DNA of 64,000 nt from Glycomyces fuscus (GTDB lineage Bacteria; Actinomycetota; Actinomycetes; Streptosporangiales; Streptosporangiaceae): contig NYMS01000003.1 of the NCBI GenBank assembly GCA_002529455.1, forward strand, positions 62,001 to 126,000. The letters run 5' to 3'. A program made the translations under genes and the position numbers. The notes under the pieces are model-generated. The model saw only the letters and a list, made by a program, of their open reading frames with translations, had not been told where the DNA came from and made no database searches. Shown piece after piece: positions 32,510-41,261 of this stretch (position 1 is its first letter; each line of letters begins with the position of its first letter).

Positions 32510-33399
32510 GCGGGCTCCCCCTCCCCCTCCGGAGCCCCCAGGCACCGGGCGATCGCCCGCCCCAGCAGGGCGCGCAGCCGCTCGGCCTCGTCCCCGGTCT
32601 CGGCGGCCACCTCGTAGCCGCGGGCGAGGCGGACCTCGCCCGTGGGGCGCCAGCGCAGTCCCAGCTCCTCCGCCTGGCGGGGCGAGCACAGCAGGAGGTC
32701 GTCCGAGCCCAGGACCTCCGCCGCGGCGGAGGCCAGGGAGGCGGCGGAGGCGACCTGCGAGGGCCGCAGGCCCACGGCGTCGCGCAGGCGGTTCAGGGGG
32801 TCGCGCACATGGGGGACGTCGTCCTCGGGCTGGAGCCAGACGCGGCGGCCGCGCGAGGAGGAGCGGTCGCGGGACAGGCGCAGCGTCTCCAGGTAGAGGG
32901 CCTCGGCGCGGGTCTCCCCGGCGCCGGCCAGGCCCAGCGGGACCGTCCAGGCGGCCTCGCCCGGCGGCACGCCCGCCAGGGCGGCGCGGACCTCGCGGGA
33001 GCCCAGGAGTTCGGTCCGCGCGGCGGGTGTGGCGAAGCGGAAGTCGAGGTGGATGCCCTCCTCGCGGGCCTCGGCCCCCAGGAGGGCGAGGTCGCGCGTG
33101 GCGCAGGTGTCGGGCACGGCCAGGCGCAGCGGCCGCAGCGCGGCCCTCTCCGCGTCGTGCTCCATCTCCTCGGCCAGCCGGACCAGGCGCCTGGCCGAGG
33201 GCAGCATGTCGCGGCCGAACTGGGTGAGGGTCGCCCGGCGGGTGGAGCGGTCGAACAGGCGGGCGCCCAGGTGCTTCTCCAGCGCCGCGATGCGCCTGCT
33301 GGCGACCGGCTGGGGGATGCGCGCCGCGGCGGCTCCGAGGGTGAAGCTGCCCCTCTCGCTCACGTTCACGAACGCCTTGCAGGCGCCGACGAGGTCCAT
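32506..33399 (-). CDS. LysR-family activator of beta-lactamase (BlaA/AmpR-like)
   Basis: A 297-residue LysR regulator: MDLVGACKAFVNVSERGSFT, then LGAAAARIPQPVASRRIAALEKHLGARLFDRSTRR, followed by an effector domain that is rather divergent. It is divergent from an intact class A beta-lactamase gene and coupled to the BlaB-like gene. By analogy to S. cacaoi it should bind the bla promoter and activate it on beta-lactam exposure. ATG 33399 is the family-typical start; ATG 33408 is equally open. Neither has a strong ribosome site. Confidence 0.85.
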   Translation of the reverse strand: MDLVGACKAFVNVSERGSFTLGAAAARIPQPVASRRIAALEKHLGARLFDRSTRRATLTQFGRDMLPSARRLVRLAEEMEHDAERAALRPLRLAVPDTCATRDLALLGAEAREEGIHLDFRFATPAARTELLGSREVRAALAGVPPGEAAWTVPLGLAGAGETRAEALYLETLRLSRDRSSSRGRRVWLQPEDDVPHVRDPLNRLRDAVGLRPSQVASAASLASAAAEVLGSDDLLLCSPRQAEELGLRWRPTGEVRLARGYEVAAETGDEAERLRALLGRAIARCLGAPEGEGEPA

Positions 33400-33411
33400 G
33401 ACCCTCATGGT

Positions 33412-33426
33412 ATGCCGTTTTGGCAT
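33412..33426. promoter_or_regulatory. Candidate LysR-type binding site in the bla intergenic region
   Basis: ATGCCGTTTTGGCAT has perfect 5-bp inverted arms around a 5-base centre and sits directly before the LysR gene, where autoregulated LysR proteins bind. The 200-base intergenic region also has to contain the promoter of the beta-lactamase gene. Confidence 0.5.
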
Positions 33427-33606
33427 GAAACTGATCGTTTCTGTCTTGGACAGCATCATTGCCAGCGGCCAGACTGCTGGACGAGGCCGCCCGACAGGGT
33501 GGCTCGTGCGGGCTTCCGCACGGCTGACCAGGGGTTTCCCGGATCCGGACCACGTCCCGGGTCCGGAGGGGCCCGCGCACACCCAGGACAGGAAGAGCAG
33601 GCACAC

Positions 33607-34524
33607 ATGGTGTTCTCATCCCACCGGCGCACCGGACTCGCGGCCCTGGCCGCGGTCGTCCTCGTCCCCGCCGCCGGCTGCGCGGCGGCCAACGGCGCCC
33701 CGGCCCCCGAGGCGGAGCAGTCGGCCTCCCCCGGGGCCTCCGCCGAACTCGCACGGGAGTTCGAACGCCTGGAGGAGGAGTTCGACGCGCGCCTGGGCGT
33801 CTACGCCGTGGACACCGGCAGCGGCGAGGAGGTCGCGCACCGCCCCGACGAGCGGTTCGCCTACGCCTCGACGCACAAGGCGCTCTCGGCGGGCGCGGTG
33901 CTCCAGCAGAACACGCTGGAGGAGATGGAGGAGGTCGTCACCTTCACCGAGGACGACCTGGTCGACTACTCGCCGATCACCGAGCAGCACGTGGACACGG
34001 GCATGACCCTGATGGAGGTGGCCGACGCCGCCGTCCGCCACAGCGACAACACCGCCGCCAACCTGCTGCTGGAGGAGCTCGGAGGGCCGGACGGTTTCGA
34101 GGACGCGCTGGAGGAGATCGGCGACGACGTCACCGACCCGGAGCGGATCGAGACCGAGCTGAACGCCTGGACGCCCGGCGAGGAGCAGGACACGAGCACG
34201 CCGCGCGCCATGGCCGGGAGCCTGCGCGAGTTCACCCTCGGCGACGCCCTGCCCGAGGACCGCCGCGAGGTGCTCAACGACATGCTCGTCAACAACACCA
34301 CCGGGGACGAGCTGATCCGCGCCGGAGTCCCCGAGGACTGGAGGGTCGGCGACAAGACGGGGTCCGGAAGCCACGGAACGCGCAACGACATCGCCGTGAT
34401 CTGGCCCTCCGAGGGCGACCCCATCGTCCTCGCCGTCATGTCCAGCCGTGAGGCCGAGGACGCCGAGTACGACAACGCGCTGATCGCCCGGGCCGCCGAG
34501 GTCGTCGCGGAGGAACTGGCCTGA
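33607..34524 (+). CDS. blaL: Class A beta-lactamase
   Basis: A 305-residue lipoprotein (VVLVPAAGC lipobox). Active-site motifs: S70 in YASTHK, SDN in HSDNTAANLL, omega loop RIETELNAWTPG with both Glu166 and Asn170 present, and KTG in GDKTGSGSHGTR. It should hydrolyse penicillins. Compared with the paralogue at 22699 (many shared stretches such as FERLEEEFDARLGVYA), it has no Cys69/Cys238 pair and has His in place of Phe in STxK. ATG 33607 follows AGGAAGAGCAGG. Divergent from its presumed LysR activator. Confidence 0.93.
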   Translation: MVFSSHRRTGLAALAAVVLVPAAGCAAANGAPAPEAEQSASPGASAELAREFERLEEEFDARLGVYAVDTGSGEEVAHRPDERFAYASTHKALSAGAVLQQNTLEEMEEVVTFTEDDLVDYSPITEQHVDTGMTLMEVADAAVRHSDNTAANLLLEELGGPDGFEDALEEIGDDVTDPERIETELNAWTPGEEQDTSTPRAMAGSLREFTLGDALPEDRREVLNDMLVNNTTGDELIRAGVPEDWRVGDKTGSGSHGTRNDIAVIWPSEGDPIVLAVMSSREAEDAEYDNALIARAAEVVAEELA

Positions 34525-34532
34525 GGGCCCCG

Positions 34533-34560
34533 GCGCGGGCGCCCGGACGTGCGCCCGCGC
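34533..34560 (+). terminator. Terminator of the beta-lactamase gene
   Basis: GCGCGGGCGC and GCGCCCGCGC form a perfect 10-bp stem with an 8-base loop shortly after the stop. Confidence 0.7.
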
Positions 34561-34676
34561 ACCGCCCGCCCCGGATCCGGACATCCGAAAGTGTGTCCTA
34601 GCCTGGGAGCGGTCCGGGCCCGGCGGGCTCCGGGAACCTCCCCTCCTGTCCAGTCCGAGCGAGTCCGAGGAACAGC

Positions 34677-35021
34677 GTGAGCATCAGTCCCCGTGTCACA
34701 GCGACCGTCTTCCGCGTGGTGGCGGTCATCGAGGCCCTGACCTGGATCGGCCTCCTGGGCGGCATGTACGTCAAGTACCTGGGCAGCGGCAGCGAGGCGG
34801 GCGTGCACCTCTTCGGCCCCCTGCACGGGGGCGCCTTCGTGCTCTACGTGGCGGTCACCCTGGCCGCCGCCCTGCACCTGCGCTGGAACCTGTGGGCGAC
34901 GCTGGTCGCCCTGGCCGCCTCCGTGCCTCCCCTGGGCACACTGGTCGCGGACTGGTGGCTGCACCGCACCGGCCGCCTGGCCTCCCGGGAGCGGGACCGC
35001 GCGCCCGAGCCCGTGGCCTGA
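34677..35021 (+). CDS. DUF3817 family membrane protein
   Basis: A 114-residue protein with about three membrane helices: FRVVAVIEALTWIGLLGGMYVKYL, then HLFGPLHGGAFVLYVAVTLAAALHL and a third segment ending TLVADWWLHR. The EAxTWIxLL..KY and GPxHGxxF features are those of DUF3817, an uncharacterised integral membrane family common in actinobacteria and similar to a C-terminal domain of some transporters. Function unknown. Confidence 0.85.
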   Translation: MSISPRVTATVFRVVAVIEALTWIGLLGGMYVKYLGSGSEAGVHLFGPLHGGAFVLYVAVTLAAALHLRWNLWATLVALAASVPPLGTLVADWWLHRTGRLASRERDRAPEPVA

Positions 35022-35031
35022 CCCCGGCGCC

Positions 35032-35072
35032 CGCGGGGCCCGACGGGACTTCACCTCCCGTTGGGCCCCGCG
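35032..35072 (+). terminator. Terminator after the DUF3817 gene
   Basis: A 17-bp stem with one mismatch (35032-35048 with 35056-35072) and a 7-base loop. Confidence 0.7.
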
Positions 35073-35162
35073 CCACCTTCCGGATCATGACCCTTTGCGC
35101 ACGAGCGGTGACCTGTGGTTGGTTGACCACCAGTCAGTGACCCCCAGCGCCGAAGGACCCCC

Positions 35163-36194
35163 ATGCCCTCCGCCCGCACCGCCGCGCTGACCTGCGCCGC
35201 ACTCGTCCTCGCCCTGACCGCCGCCCCCTCCCCCGCCTCCGCGGCCGGGGAGGCCCTCTCCCGGAGCACCTCCGTGGGCGTGCACAACGCCTACGAGACG
35301 GCCGCCTTCCCCCACTTCGCCGACGCCCTGGACTCCGGTGCCGGGCTCCTGGAACTGGACGTGTGGACCGACGAGTGGTTCGGCACCTGGCGGGTCAACC
35401 ACGAACTGGTCGGCCAGGACAACAACTGCGCCGGAGCCACCACCCCCGGCGAACTGCGCCGGGGTGGCGACGGCGACCTCGCCGACTGCCTGCGCGACGT
35501 GCGCACCTGGCACGAGGCCAACCCCGGCCACCGGCCGCTGCTGCTCAAGGTCGAGCTGAAGAAGGGCTACCACGCCGTGTCCGGTCTGGGCCCCGCCGAG
35601 TTCGACGCGCTCGCCGACCAGGTCCTCGGCGACGCCCTGTTCCGCCCGGACGACCTGCTGGCGGGCGCCCACGCCACCCTGGACGAGGCGGTGCGCACCG
35701 ACGGCTGGCCCTCGCGCGACGCCCTGGCCGGGAGGGTCGTCGTCTACCTGACCCCGGGCACCTTCGAACAGGGCAACCCCTTCGACGACCTGTGGACCGA
35801 CGAGGAGCAGGCGGCGCGCCTGCGCGACCTGGCCGCCGAGGGCCGCCTGGACGAGGCGGCCACCTTCCCGGCCGTGCTCGGCGCCCGCGGCGGCGACCCG
35901 CGCGAGCGCTACGCCGAGGACCTGCGGCCGTGGTTCGTGGTCTTCGACGGCAGCGCCCCGACCTACACCGGGGACGTCGACACCTCCTGGTACGGCGAGA
36001 ACGACTACCTGCTGGTGATGACCGACGCCCACGCGGTGTCCCCCGCGATCGACGCGCGCACCCCCTCCCCGGAGGAGGCCGCCGCCCGCGTGCGCGAACT
36101 CGCGCAGGCCGGGGCCACCACGGTGACCAGCGACTGGACGGGCCTGCCCGGGGTGCTGTCCATGGTCGTCCCGCACGGCCCGGGCACCGGCTGA
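35163..36194 (+). CDS. Secreted phosphatidylinositol-specific phospholipase C-like enzyme
   Basis: A 343-residue protein with a Sec signal peptide (MPSARTAALTCAALVLALTAAPSPASAA). The mature TIM-barrel has the calcium-dependent bacterial PI-PLC layout: VGVHNAYE (general-base His), LLELDVWTDEW and VNHELVGQ (metal and second His region), and LLLKVELKKG. It probably cleaves phosphoinositides or a related phosphodiester outside the cell. The family includes extracellular Streptomyces PI-PLCs that act by a cyclic intermediate. It is not followed by a clear terminator; the next gene is convergent. Confidence 0.82.
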   Translation: MPSARTAALTCAALVLALTAAPSPASAAGEALSRSTSVGVHNAYETAAFPHFADALDSGAGLLELDVWTDEWFGTWRVNHELVGQDNNCAGATTPGELRRGGDGDLADCLRDVRTWHEANPGHRPLLLKVELKKGYHAVSGLGPAEFDALADQVLGDALFRPDDLLAGAHATLDEAVRTDGWPSRDALAGRVVVYLTPGTFEQGNPFDDLWTDEEQAARLRDLAAEGRLDEAATFPAVLGARGGDPRERYAEDLRPWFVVFDGSAPTYTGDVDTSWYGENDYLLVMTDAHAVSPAIDARTPSPEEAAARVRELAQAGATTVTSDWTGLPGVLSMVVPHGPGTG

Positions 36195-36218
36195 CCCCGG
36201 GGCCGTCCGCCGCAGCAC

Positions 36219-36695
36219 CTACTCGGCTCGCGCCCCGCGCGAGAAGTAGGCGTTGGACGCGGGCAGGAACAGCAGCACGAGGGCGGACAGCCCCAGCAGT
36301 GCCGGAACGGCGGCGCCGAGGACGTCGTAGGCCGACATCCCGTCCGGCGGCCACACGGTGGCGTCCATGTTGACGGTGGCCAGGTCCATGAGCGCGACGA
36401 GGACACCGGCGGCGGCGAGCAGGAGGCGCGCCCAGTTGCGGCCCCGGCGCACCAGGACGGCGAGGAGGACGCCCACCGCCGCGAACAGCAGCGTGGCGGC
36501 GCCGGACACGGCGGCCTGGCGCAGGCCTCCCTCCTCGCCCGCGGCCGCGCGCATACTGTCCAGCCCGGTGGGGGCGACAACGAACACGTTCAGCACCCAC
36601 AGCACGAGGTCGACGGCGATCAGGGCGAGCAGGAGCAGGAAGGCCGCCTCCACCGTCCCGGGGCGCCCGGTCCTCTCGGCGGTCGTACTCGTCAT
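36219..36695 (-). CDS. Four-helix membrane protein, function unknown
   Basis: A 158-residue integral membrane protein with four hydrophobic helices (AAFLLLLALIAVDLVLWVLNVFV, AAVSGAATLLFAAVGVLLAVLV, ARLLLAAAGVLVALMDLATVN, and VPALLGLSALVLLFLPASNAYF). ATG 36695 follows GGAAGAAGAGGA. Similar four-helix proteins with the LFLPASNAYF type of ending are common in actinobacteria; no function is known. Confidence 0.75.
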   Translation of the reverse strand: MTSTTAERTGRPGTVEAAFLLLLALIAVDLVLWVLNVFVVAPTGLDSMRAAAGEEGGLRQAAVSGAATLLFAAVGVLLAVLVRRGRNWARLLLAAAGVLVALMDLATVNMDATVWPPDGMSAYDVLGAAVPALLGLSALVLLFLPASNAYFSRGARAE

Positions 36696-37101
36696 GGATC
36701 CTCTTCTTCCGCTGGTTCTCCGGGTGGGGGGAGAAGGAGCCCGGGGGCACGGGTCGCCTGAGTAGTCAGGAACTGTACAGCAAACGCCCGGGGGCCGGAC
36801 AGCGGCACAGGTAAGGGCGCCGGCGCCGGGCTCGGGCACCGCGGTTCGGGAAAAACCTGTCGAGGACAGCGGAAAAGGCGCGCAAAAAGGCGGGGATGGA
36901 ACAGCGGAAAAGGCGCATTCCCGCTCTATCGTTTCTTCGCCGTCTTGTACACCATCGACCAACTTCTACCCATGGGGTCAAAGGGTTGGCGTTTTGCCCG
37001 GTCACGACAGGGAAAATTCACCGCGTAACCCTTTGTGCACCGTGGGTGGTCCGTGTTCTCTTATGGACTGGCAAGTCATGACACGAGCCGAAGGATCACC
37101 C
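36696..37101. other. Intergenic region with direct repeats and promoter-like sequence
   Basis: This 406-base, relatively AT-rich gap between divergent genes contains no gene. ACAGCGGAAAAGGCGC occurs twice (36866-36881 and 36901-36916). GTTT (36991-36994), 15 bases and GGGAAA (37010-37015) resemble a sigma-B-type promoter about 90 bases before the amidase gene. Confidence 0.5.
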
Positions 37102-37911
37102 ATGACCAACACCCACCGGTCAGGTCCGGACAGACGCACCATCCTGCGCGGGGCGGCGTTGGCCTCCGGCGCCGCCGTCCTCGGCGGGGCGTTCGCCGCG
37201 GGCGGCGCCGCGAGCGCCTCCGCGGGGGTGGCCGAACCGCCCCTGCACACCCGGGCCGACTGGGGAGCGCGCTCGCCAGCGGGCCGGATCCAGATCCTGT
37301 CCACCCCGCCCAGCTACATCGTGGTCCACCACACCGCGACGGCCAACAGCACCGACTACTCGCTCGGCCACGCCTACGCCCTGTCCAGGGCGATCCAGAA
37401 CTACCACATGGACTCCAACGGCTGGCTCGACACCGGCCAGCAGCTGACCATCAGCCGCGGCGGCCACATCATGGAGGGCCGCGACCGCAGCTTCGCCGCC
37501 ATCCGCGGGGGAAGCCACGCCGTGGGCGCCCACGTGGCCAACAACAACAGCACCTGCGTCGGCATCGAGAACGAGGGCCTCTACATGGACGTGGGGCCCA
37601 CCAAGGCCCTGACCGACGCGCTGGTGGCCACCCTGGCGTGGTTGTGCGGGGCCTACAGGCTCGACCCGCACCGCGCGATCCTGGGCCACCGCGACTTCAA
37701 CGCCACCGCGTGCCCCGGCGACGTGCTGTACGCACAGCTTCCCGGCCTGCGCGACGCGGTCGCCGAGGCCATGCTGGCACCGGTCCTGGAACTGGCCGCC
37801 CGCCGCGCGCCCGCGGGGGACGGCCCGACCTACCCGGCCGTGCCCGAGGACGAACCGGACCGCGTGTTCCACCACGGTCCCGCCCGGGGCCCGGACGACT
37901 TCACCCGCTGA
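37102..37911 (+). CDS. Tat-exported PGRP/N-acetylmuramoyl-L-alanine amidase
   Basis: A 269-residue protein with a twin-arginine signal (DRRTILRGAALASGAAVLGG) and an amidase_2/PGRP domain: LHTRADWGARSP, YIVVHHTATAN (first Zn His), SRAIQNYHMDSNGW, GAHVANNNSTCVGIENEG, and GHRDFNATACPG with the second His and the Cys Zn ligands. It cleaves the amide bond between N-acetylmuramic acid and L-Ala in peptidoglycan. The C-terminal 40 residues are an unstructured tail. ATG 37102 follows AAGGATC. Confidence 0.92.
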   Translation: MTNTHRSGPDRRTILRGAALASGAAVLGGAFAAGGAASASAGVAEPPLHTRADWGARSPAGRIQILSTPPSYIVVHHTATANSTDYSLGHAYALSRAIQNYHMDSNGWLDTGQQLTISRGGHIMEGRDRSFAAIRGGSHAVGAHVANNNSTCVGIENEGLYMDVGPTKALTDALVATLAWLCGAYRLDPHRAILGHRDFNATACPGDVLYAQLPGLRDAVAEAMLAPVLELAARRAPAGDGPTYPAVPEDEPDRVFHHGPARGPDDFTR

Positions 37912-37973
37912 CCCGCCCGCCAAGGGCGCTCCCGGGCCCGCGCCGTCCACGGCGCCTTGCGGCCCGGCTCCGC

Positions 37974-40900
37974 TCAGGGCGCGTCCCCGATCGCGGTGTC
38001 CGCCGTTCCGCGGCGGGCACCGCCCGCGTCCATCCGCCCGGTGATCCGGTCCACGTCCCATCGCTCGACGGCCGCCAGCGGCGCGCCCGCCTCCTCGCGC
38101 AGGGCCGCGGCCCGCTCCAGCAGCCGCCGCGCCCGGCCGTGCCCGCCCGCCAGCGCGTGCGCCCCTGCCAGCCCCTCCAGCGCCAGGGCGACCGCCCGCG
38201 GGTCGCCGCTGCGCTCGGCCTCGTGGCGGGCCCTTCCGTGCAGGTCCAGGGCCCTGTCCGCCTCACCGCGCTGTTCGGCGACGAACCCCAGCTGGGTGAG
38301 GATGAAGGCCGTCCCGGTCCGGCCGTCCACGCGCCGGTTCCACTCCAGGCGGCGCAGCAGCGACCGCTCGGCCAGGTCCAGGTCGCCCCGGCGGCGGGCG
38401 GTCAGGGCGATCCCGGCGTCCGCGAACTGCTCGCCCACCGGGTCCGCGTGCTCCTCGGCCACCCGCAGCGCCCGGGCGTGCAGTTCGTCGGCCCGGTCCA
38501 GGTCCGCTTCGAGCAGGGCGACCCGGCCCAGGCCGGAGAGCTTGAGGGAGACCGTGTGCCACAGCCGCAGGTCCTCGGCGATGCGCAGCCCCTCCTCGTG
38601 GCGCCGGGCCGTCTCCTCCAGGTCGCCGTGCGCCTCCGCGACCTGGGCCAGGATGTCGGAGGCCCCCAGGATCCCCCACCGGTCGCCGAGGCCGCGCAGG
38701 ACCCGCTCGGCCTCCAGCGCCCCCCGCCGGGCCCCGGCGAGGTCGCCCCCGGCGAAGGCCGCCCGGGCCAGGGTGGCCCGCGCGACCGCCGCGCCCCACG
38801 TGTCCCCCGCCCGCAGGGAGGCGTCGTGGGCCCGCTCCACCCGGGCCGCCGCGCGGGCCGGGTCGCCCAGTCCCCAGCGCGTGAACTCCGTGAACCAGCC
38901 CAGCCTGGCGCGCGTGGCCGGGTCGTCCACCCGCGCCAGGTCCTCCTGGACGGTGGCACCCCACCGCAGGTCGTCCTCGGAGGCGGGCACCGCCAGGGCG
39001 GCCCGCCACACCCGGGCCCGGGCGCGGGCCCCGGCGGGCCCGCCGGGCACGGACAGGGCGCCGTCCAGGGCGTCGCGCGCCGCGCCGGCCCGCCCGCGCA
39101 GGTACCGGTACCAGCACGTGGCCTCGGCCAGGCGCAGCGCCAGGCGGGCGTCCGCCTCCTCCACCGCGAAGGCCAGCGCCGCGCGCAGGTTCGCCGACTC
39201 ATGGTCCAGCCGCCGGAGCCAGTGCTCCTGGTCGGCGCCGCGGAGCCGTTGGTCGGCCTGCTCGGCCAGGTCGGCGAAGTGGGCGGCGTGCCGGGCCCGG
39301 GTGCGGCGCGCGTCCCCGGCCTCCTCCAGCCGTTCGAGGGCGTAGGCGGCCACCGACTCCCTCAGGGAGTAGCGGGTCGCGCCGGAGCGGTCGGCGGCCA
39401 CGACCAGCGACCGGTCCACGAGTGCCCCCACCAGCCCCAGGACCTCGCGCTCGGGGGCGGTGCCGGGGTCGGAGCACACCGCCTCGGCGGTGGCCAGGTC
39501 GCAGCCGTCGGCGTGTACGGCCAGGCGGCCGAGCACGGCGCGTTCGGGCGGGGAGAGGGGTTCCCAGCTCCAGTCGATCATGGCCCTCAGGGTGCGCTGG
39601 CGCGCGGGCGCGTCGCGGCGGCCGACCCCGAGCAGGGCGAAGCGGTCGTCCAGTCGGGCGGCGAGGTCGGCCACGCTCATGTGCCGCAGCCGGGTGGCGG
39701 CCAGTTCGAGGGCCAGGGGGATGCCGTCCAGGCGTCGGCAGACCGCGGCGACGGCGGGGGCGGTGCCTGCGTCGAGGGCGAACGCGGCCGCGGCGGCCCG
39801 GGCGCGCGCGGTGAAGAGCCGTACCGCCCCGGAGGCGGCGAGGGAGTCGGGATCGTCGGTGCCGGGGTCGGGCAGGTCCAGCGGGGGCAGGGCGTACAGG
39901 TGCTCCCCGGCCACGTCCAGGGGGACCTGGCTGGTGGCCAGGACGCGCAGGTCGGGCACGGCCCCCAGCAGGAGGGCGACCGTGTCCGCCGCGGGCCCGA
40001 CGACGTGTTCGCAGTTGTCGAGGACGAGCAGGGCGCCACGGCCGCGCAGGATCTCGGCGATCCGCTCGTGCGGGGCGGCACCGGGCGCGGAGGCGTCGTC
40101 GCGGACCCCCAGGGCCGCGGCCAGGAGGGGGACGGGGTCGCCTCCGGGGGCGAGTGCGGCCAGTTCCACGAACAGGGCCGTACCGGAGTCCAGTGCGCGT
40201 GCCGCCGCCAGGGCCAGCCGGGTCTTGCCGACCCCGCCGGGGCCGGTGAGGGTGACCATCCTCTGGGCGCCCACCAGGGAGCGCAGCGCCCGCAGGTGTT
40301 CGTCACGGCCGATCAGGTCGCCGACCGGCGCGGGCAGACCGGCGGCGGGCACGGCCGTCCTGTGCGCGGCGGGGGCCGCGGCCGCGCGGGGGCCGGGGGG
40401 CGGTGCGGGGCCCAGGGCCGGGTCCTGGGCCAGGACCGCACGGTGCAGGGCCACCAGCGCGGGCCCCGGGTCGATCCCCATCTCGTCGGCCAGCCGTGCG
40501 CGCAGCCGTTCGTAGGCGGCCAGGGCTTCCCCCTGGCGCCCCGCCCCGTAGAGCGCGCGGACGTGGGCCGCGTGCAGGCGCTCGCGGTAGGGGTGGCGGG
40601 CGGCGGCGTCGGCGAGCTCGACGGCCAGCGCGGCGTGTTCCCCCAGCTCCAGGCGCGCCTCGGCCCGGTCCTCCAGGGCGGTCACCCGCAGCTCCTCCCA
40701 GTGGGCCGCAGCGGACAGCGCCGGTTCGGCGTCGGCGAACTCGGCCAGCACGGGCCCGCGCCACAGGTCCAGGGCGCGGGTGAGCAGGTCCGCGCGCTCG
40801 CGCGGGTCCGCGGCCCGCGCGGCCCGGCGCAGGAGGTCCTCGAACCGGATGGCGTCGACGTCGTCGGCCGCCAGCAGGTAGCCGGGCGCGCGGTGGCGGA

Positions 40901-41153
40901 CCAGGGCGCGGGCTCCGGGCTCGGCGCGCTCCAGGTCGCCGCGCAGCTGGGAGACCCGGGCCTGGAGGACGGCCGCGGGGCGGGAGGGAGGGGTGTCGCC
41001 CCACAGGTCCCGCACCAGGCGGTCGGCGGACACCACACGCCCCCGGGCCAGCAGCAGGGAGGCCAACAGGGCGCGCACCTTGGTGTCGCGGATCCGGACG
41101 GGCTCGCCGTCGTCGCTCCGCACCGCCAGCGGACCCAGCACCCCGAAACGCAT
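37974..41153 (-). CDS. AfsR/SARP-type STAND transcriptional regulator with TPR domain
   Basis: A 1059-residue regulator. Residues ~1-95 are an OmpR-like winged helix (MRFGVLGPLAV...RVVSADRLVRDLWGD...LRGDLE); ~100-250 the bacterial transcriptional activation domain (RERLHAAHVRALYGAGRQGEALAAYERL); ~280-560 an NB-ARC-like ATPase with Walker A TGPGGVGKTRLALAAARAL, Walker B GALLVLDNCEHV and GIPLALELAATRL; ~620-1040 TPR-like repeats. Such proteins activate secondary-metabolism or developmental genes after signal binding. The start at 41153 is 108 bases from a divergent dehydrogenase, a likely target. Confidence 0.92.
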   Translation of the reverse strand: MRFGVLGPLAVRSDDGEPVRIRDTKVRALLASLLLARGRVVSADRLVRDLWGDTPPSRPAAVLQARVSQLRGDLERAEPGARALVRHRAPGYLLAADDVDAIRFEDLLRRAARAADPRERADLLTRALDLWRGPVLAEFADAEPALSAAAHWEELRVTALEDRAEARLELGEHAALAVELADAAARHPYRERLHAAHVRALYGAGRQGEALAAYERLRARLADEMGIDPGPALVALHRAVLAQDPALGPAPPPGPRAAAAPAAHRTAVPAAGLPAPVGDLIGRDEHLRALRSLVGAQRMVTLTGPGGVGKTRLALAAARALDSGTALFVELAALAPGGDPVPLLAAALGVRDDASAPGAAPHERIAEILRGRGALLVLDNCEHVVGPAADTVALLLGAVPDLRVLATSQVPLDVAGEHLYALPPLDLPDPGTDDPDSLAASGAVRLFTARARAAAAAFALDAGTAPAVAAVCRRLDGIPLALELAATRLRHMSVADLAARLDDRFALLGVGRRDAPARQRTLRAMIDWSWEPLSPPERAVLGRLAVHADGCDLATAEAVCSDPGTAPEREVLGLVGALVDRSLVVAADRSGATRYSLRESVAAYALERLEEAGDARRTRARHAAHFADLAEQADQRLRGADQEHWLRRLDHESANLRAALAFAVEEADARLALRLAEATCWYRYLRGRAGAARDALDGALSVPGGPAGARARARVWRAALAVPASEDDLRWGATVQEDLARVDDPATRARLGWFTEFTRWGLGDPARAAARVERAHDASLRAGDTWGAAVARATLARAAFAGGDLAGARRGALEAERVLRGLGDRWGILGASDILAQVAEAHGDLEETARRHEEGLRIAEDLRLWHTVSLKLSGLGRVALLEADLDRADELHARALRVAEEHADPVGEQFADAGIALTARRRGDLDLAERSLLRRLEWNRRVDGRTGTAFILTQLGFVAEQRGEADRALDLHGRARHEAERSGDPRAVALALEGLAGAHALAGGHGRARRLLERAAALREEAGAPLAAVERWDVDRITGRMDAGGARRGTADTAIGDAP

Positions 41154-41261
41154 ACGCCAACCGTAGCGATCCCGTAGGACACCCGTGGCGTCCGCCGCCA
41201 CCGTGGTCGTGTGAGGGGCGGTGAGGCGCCGTCCCCCGACCGGAACGGGGTTCGAGGGGCC

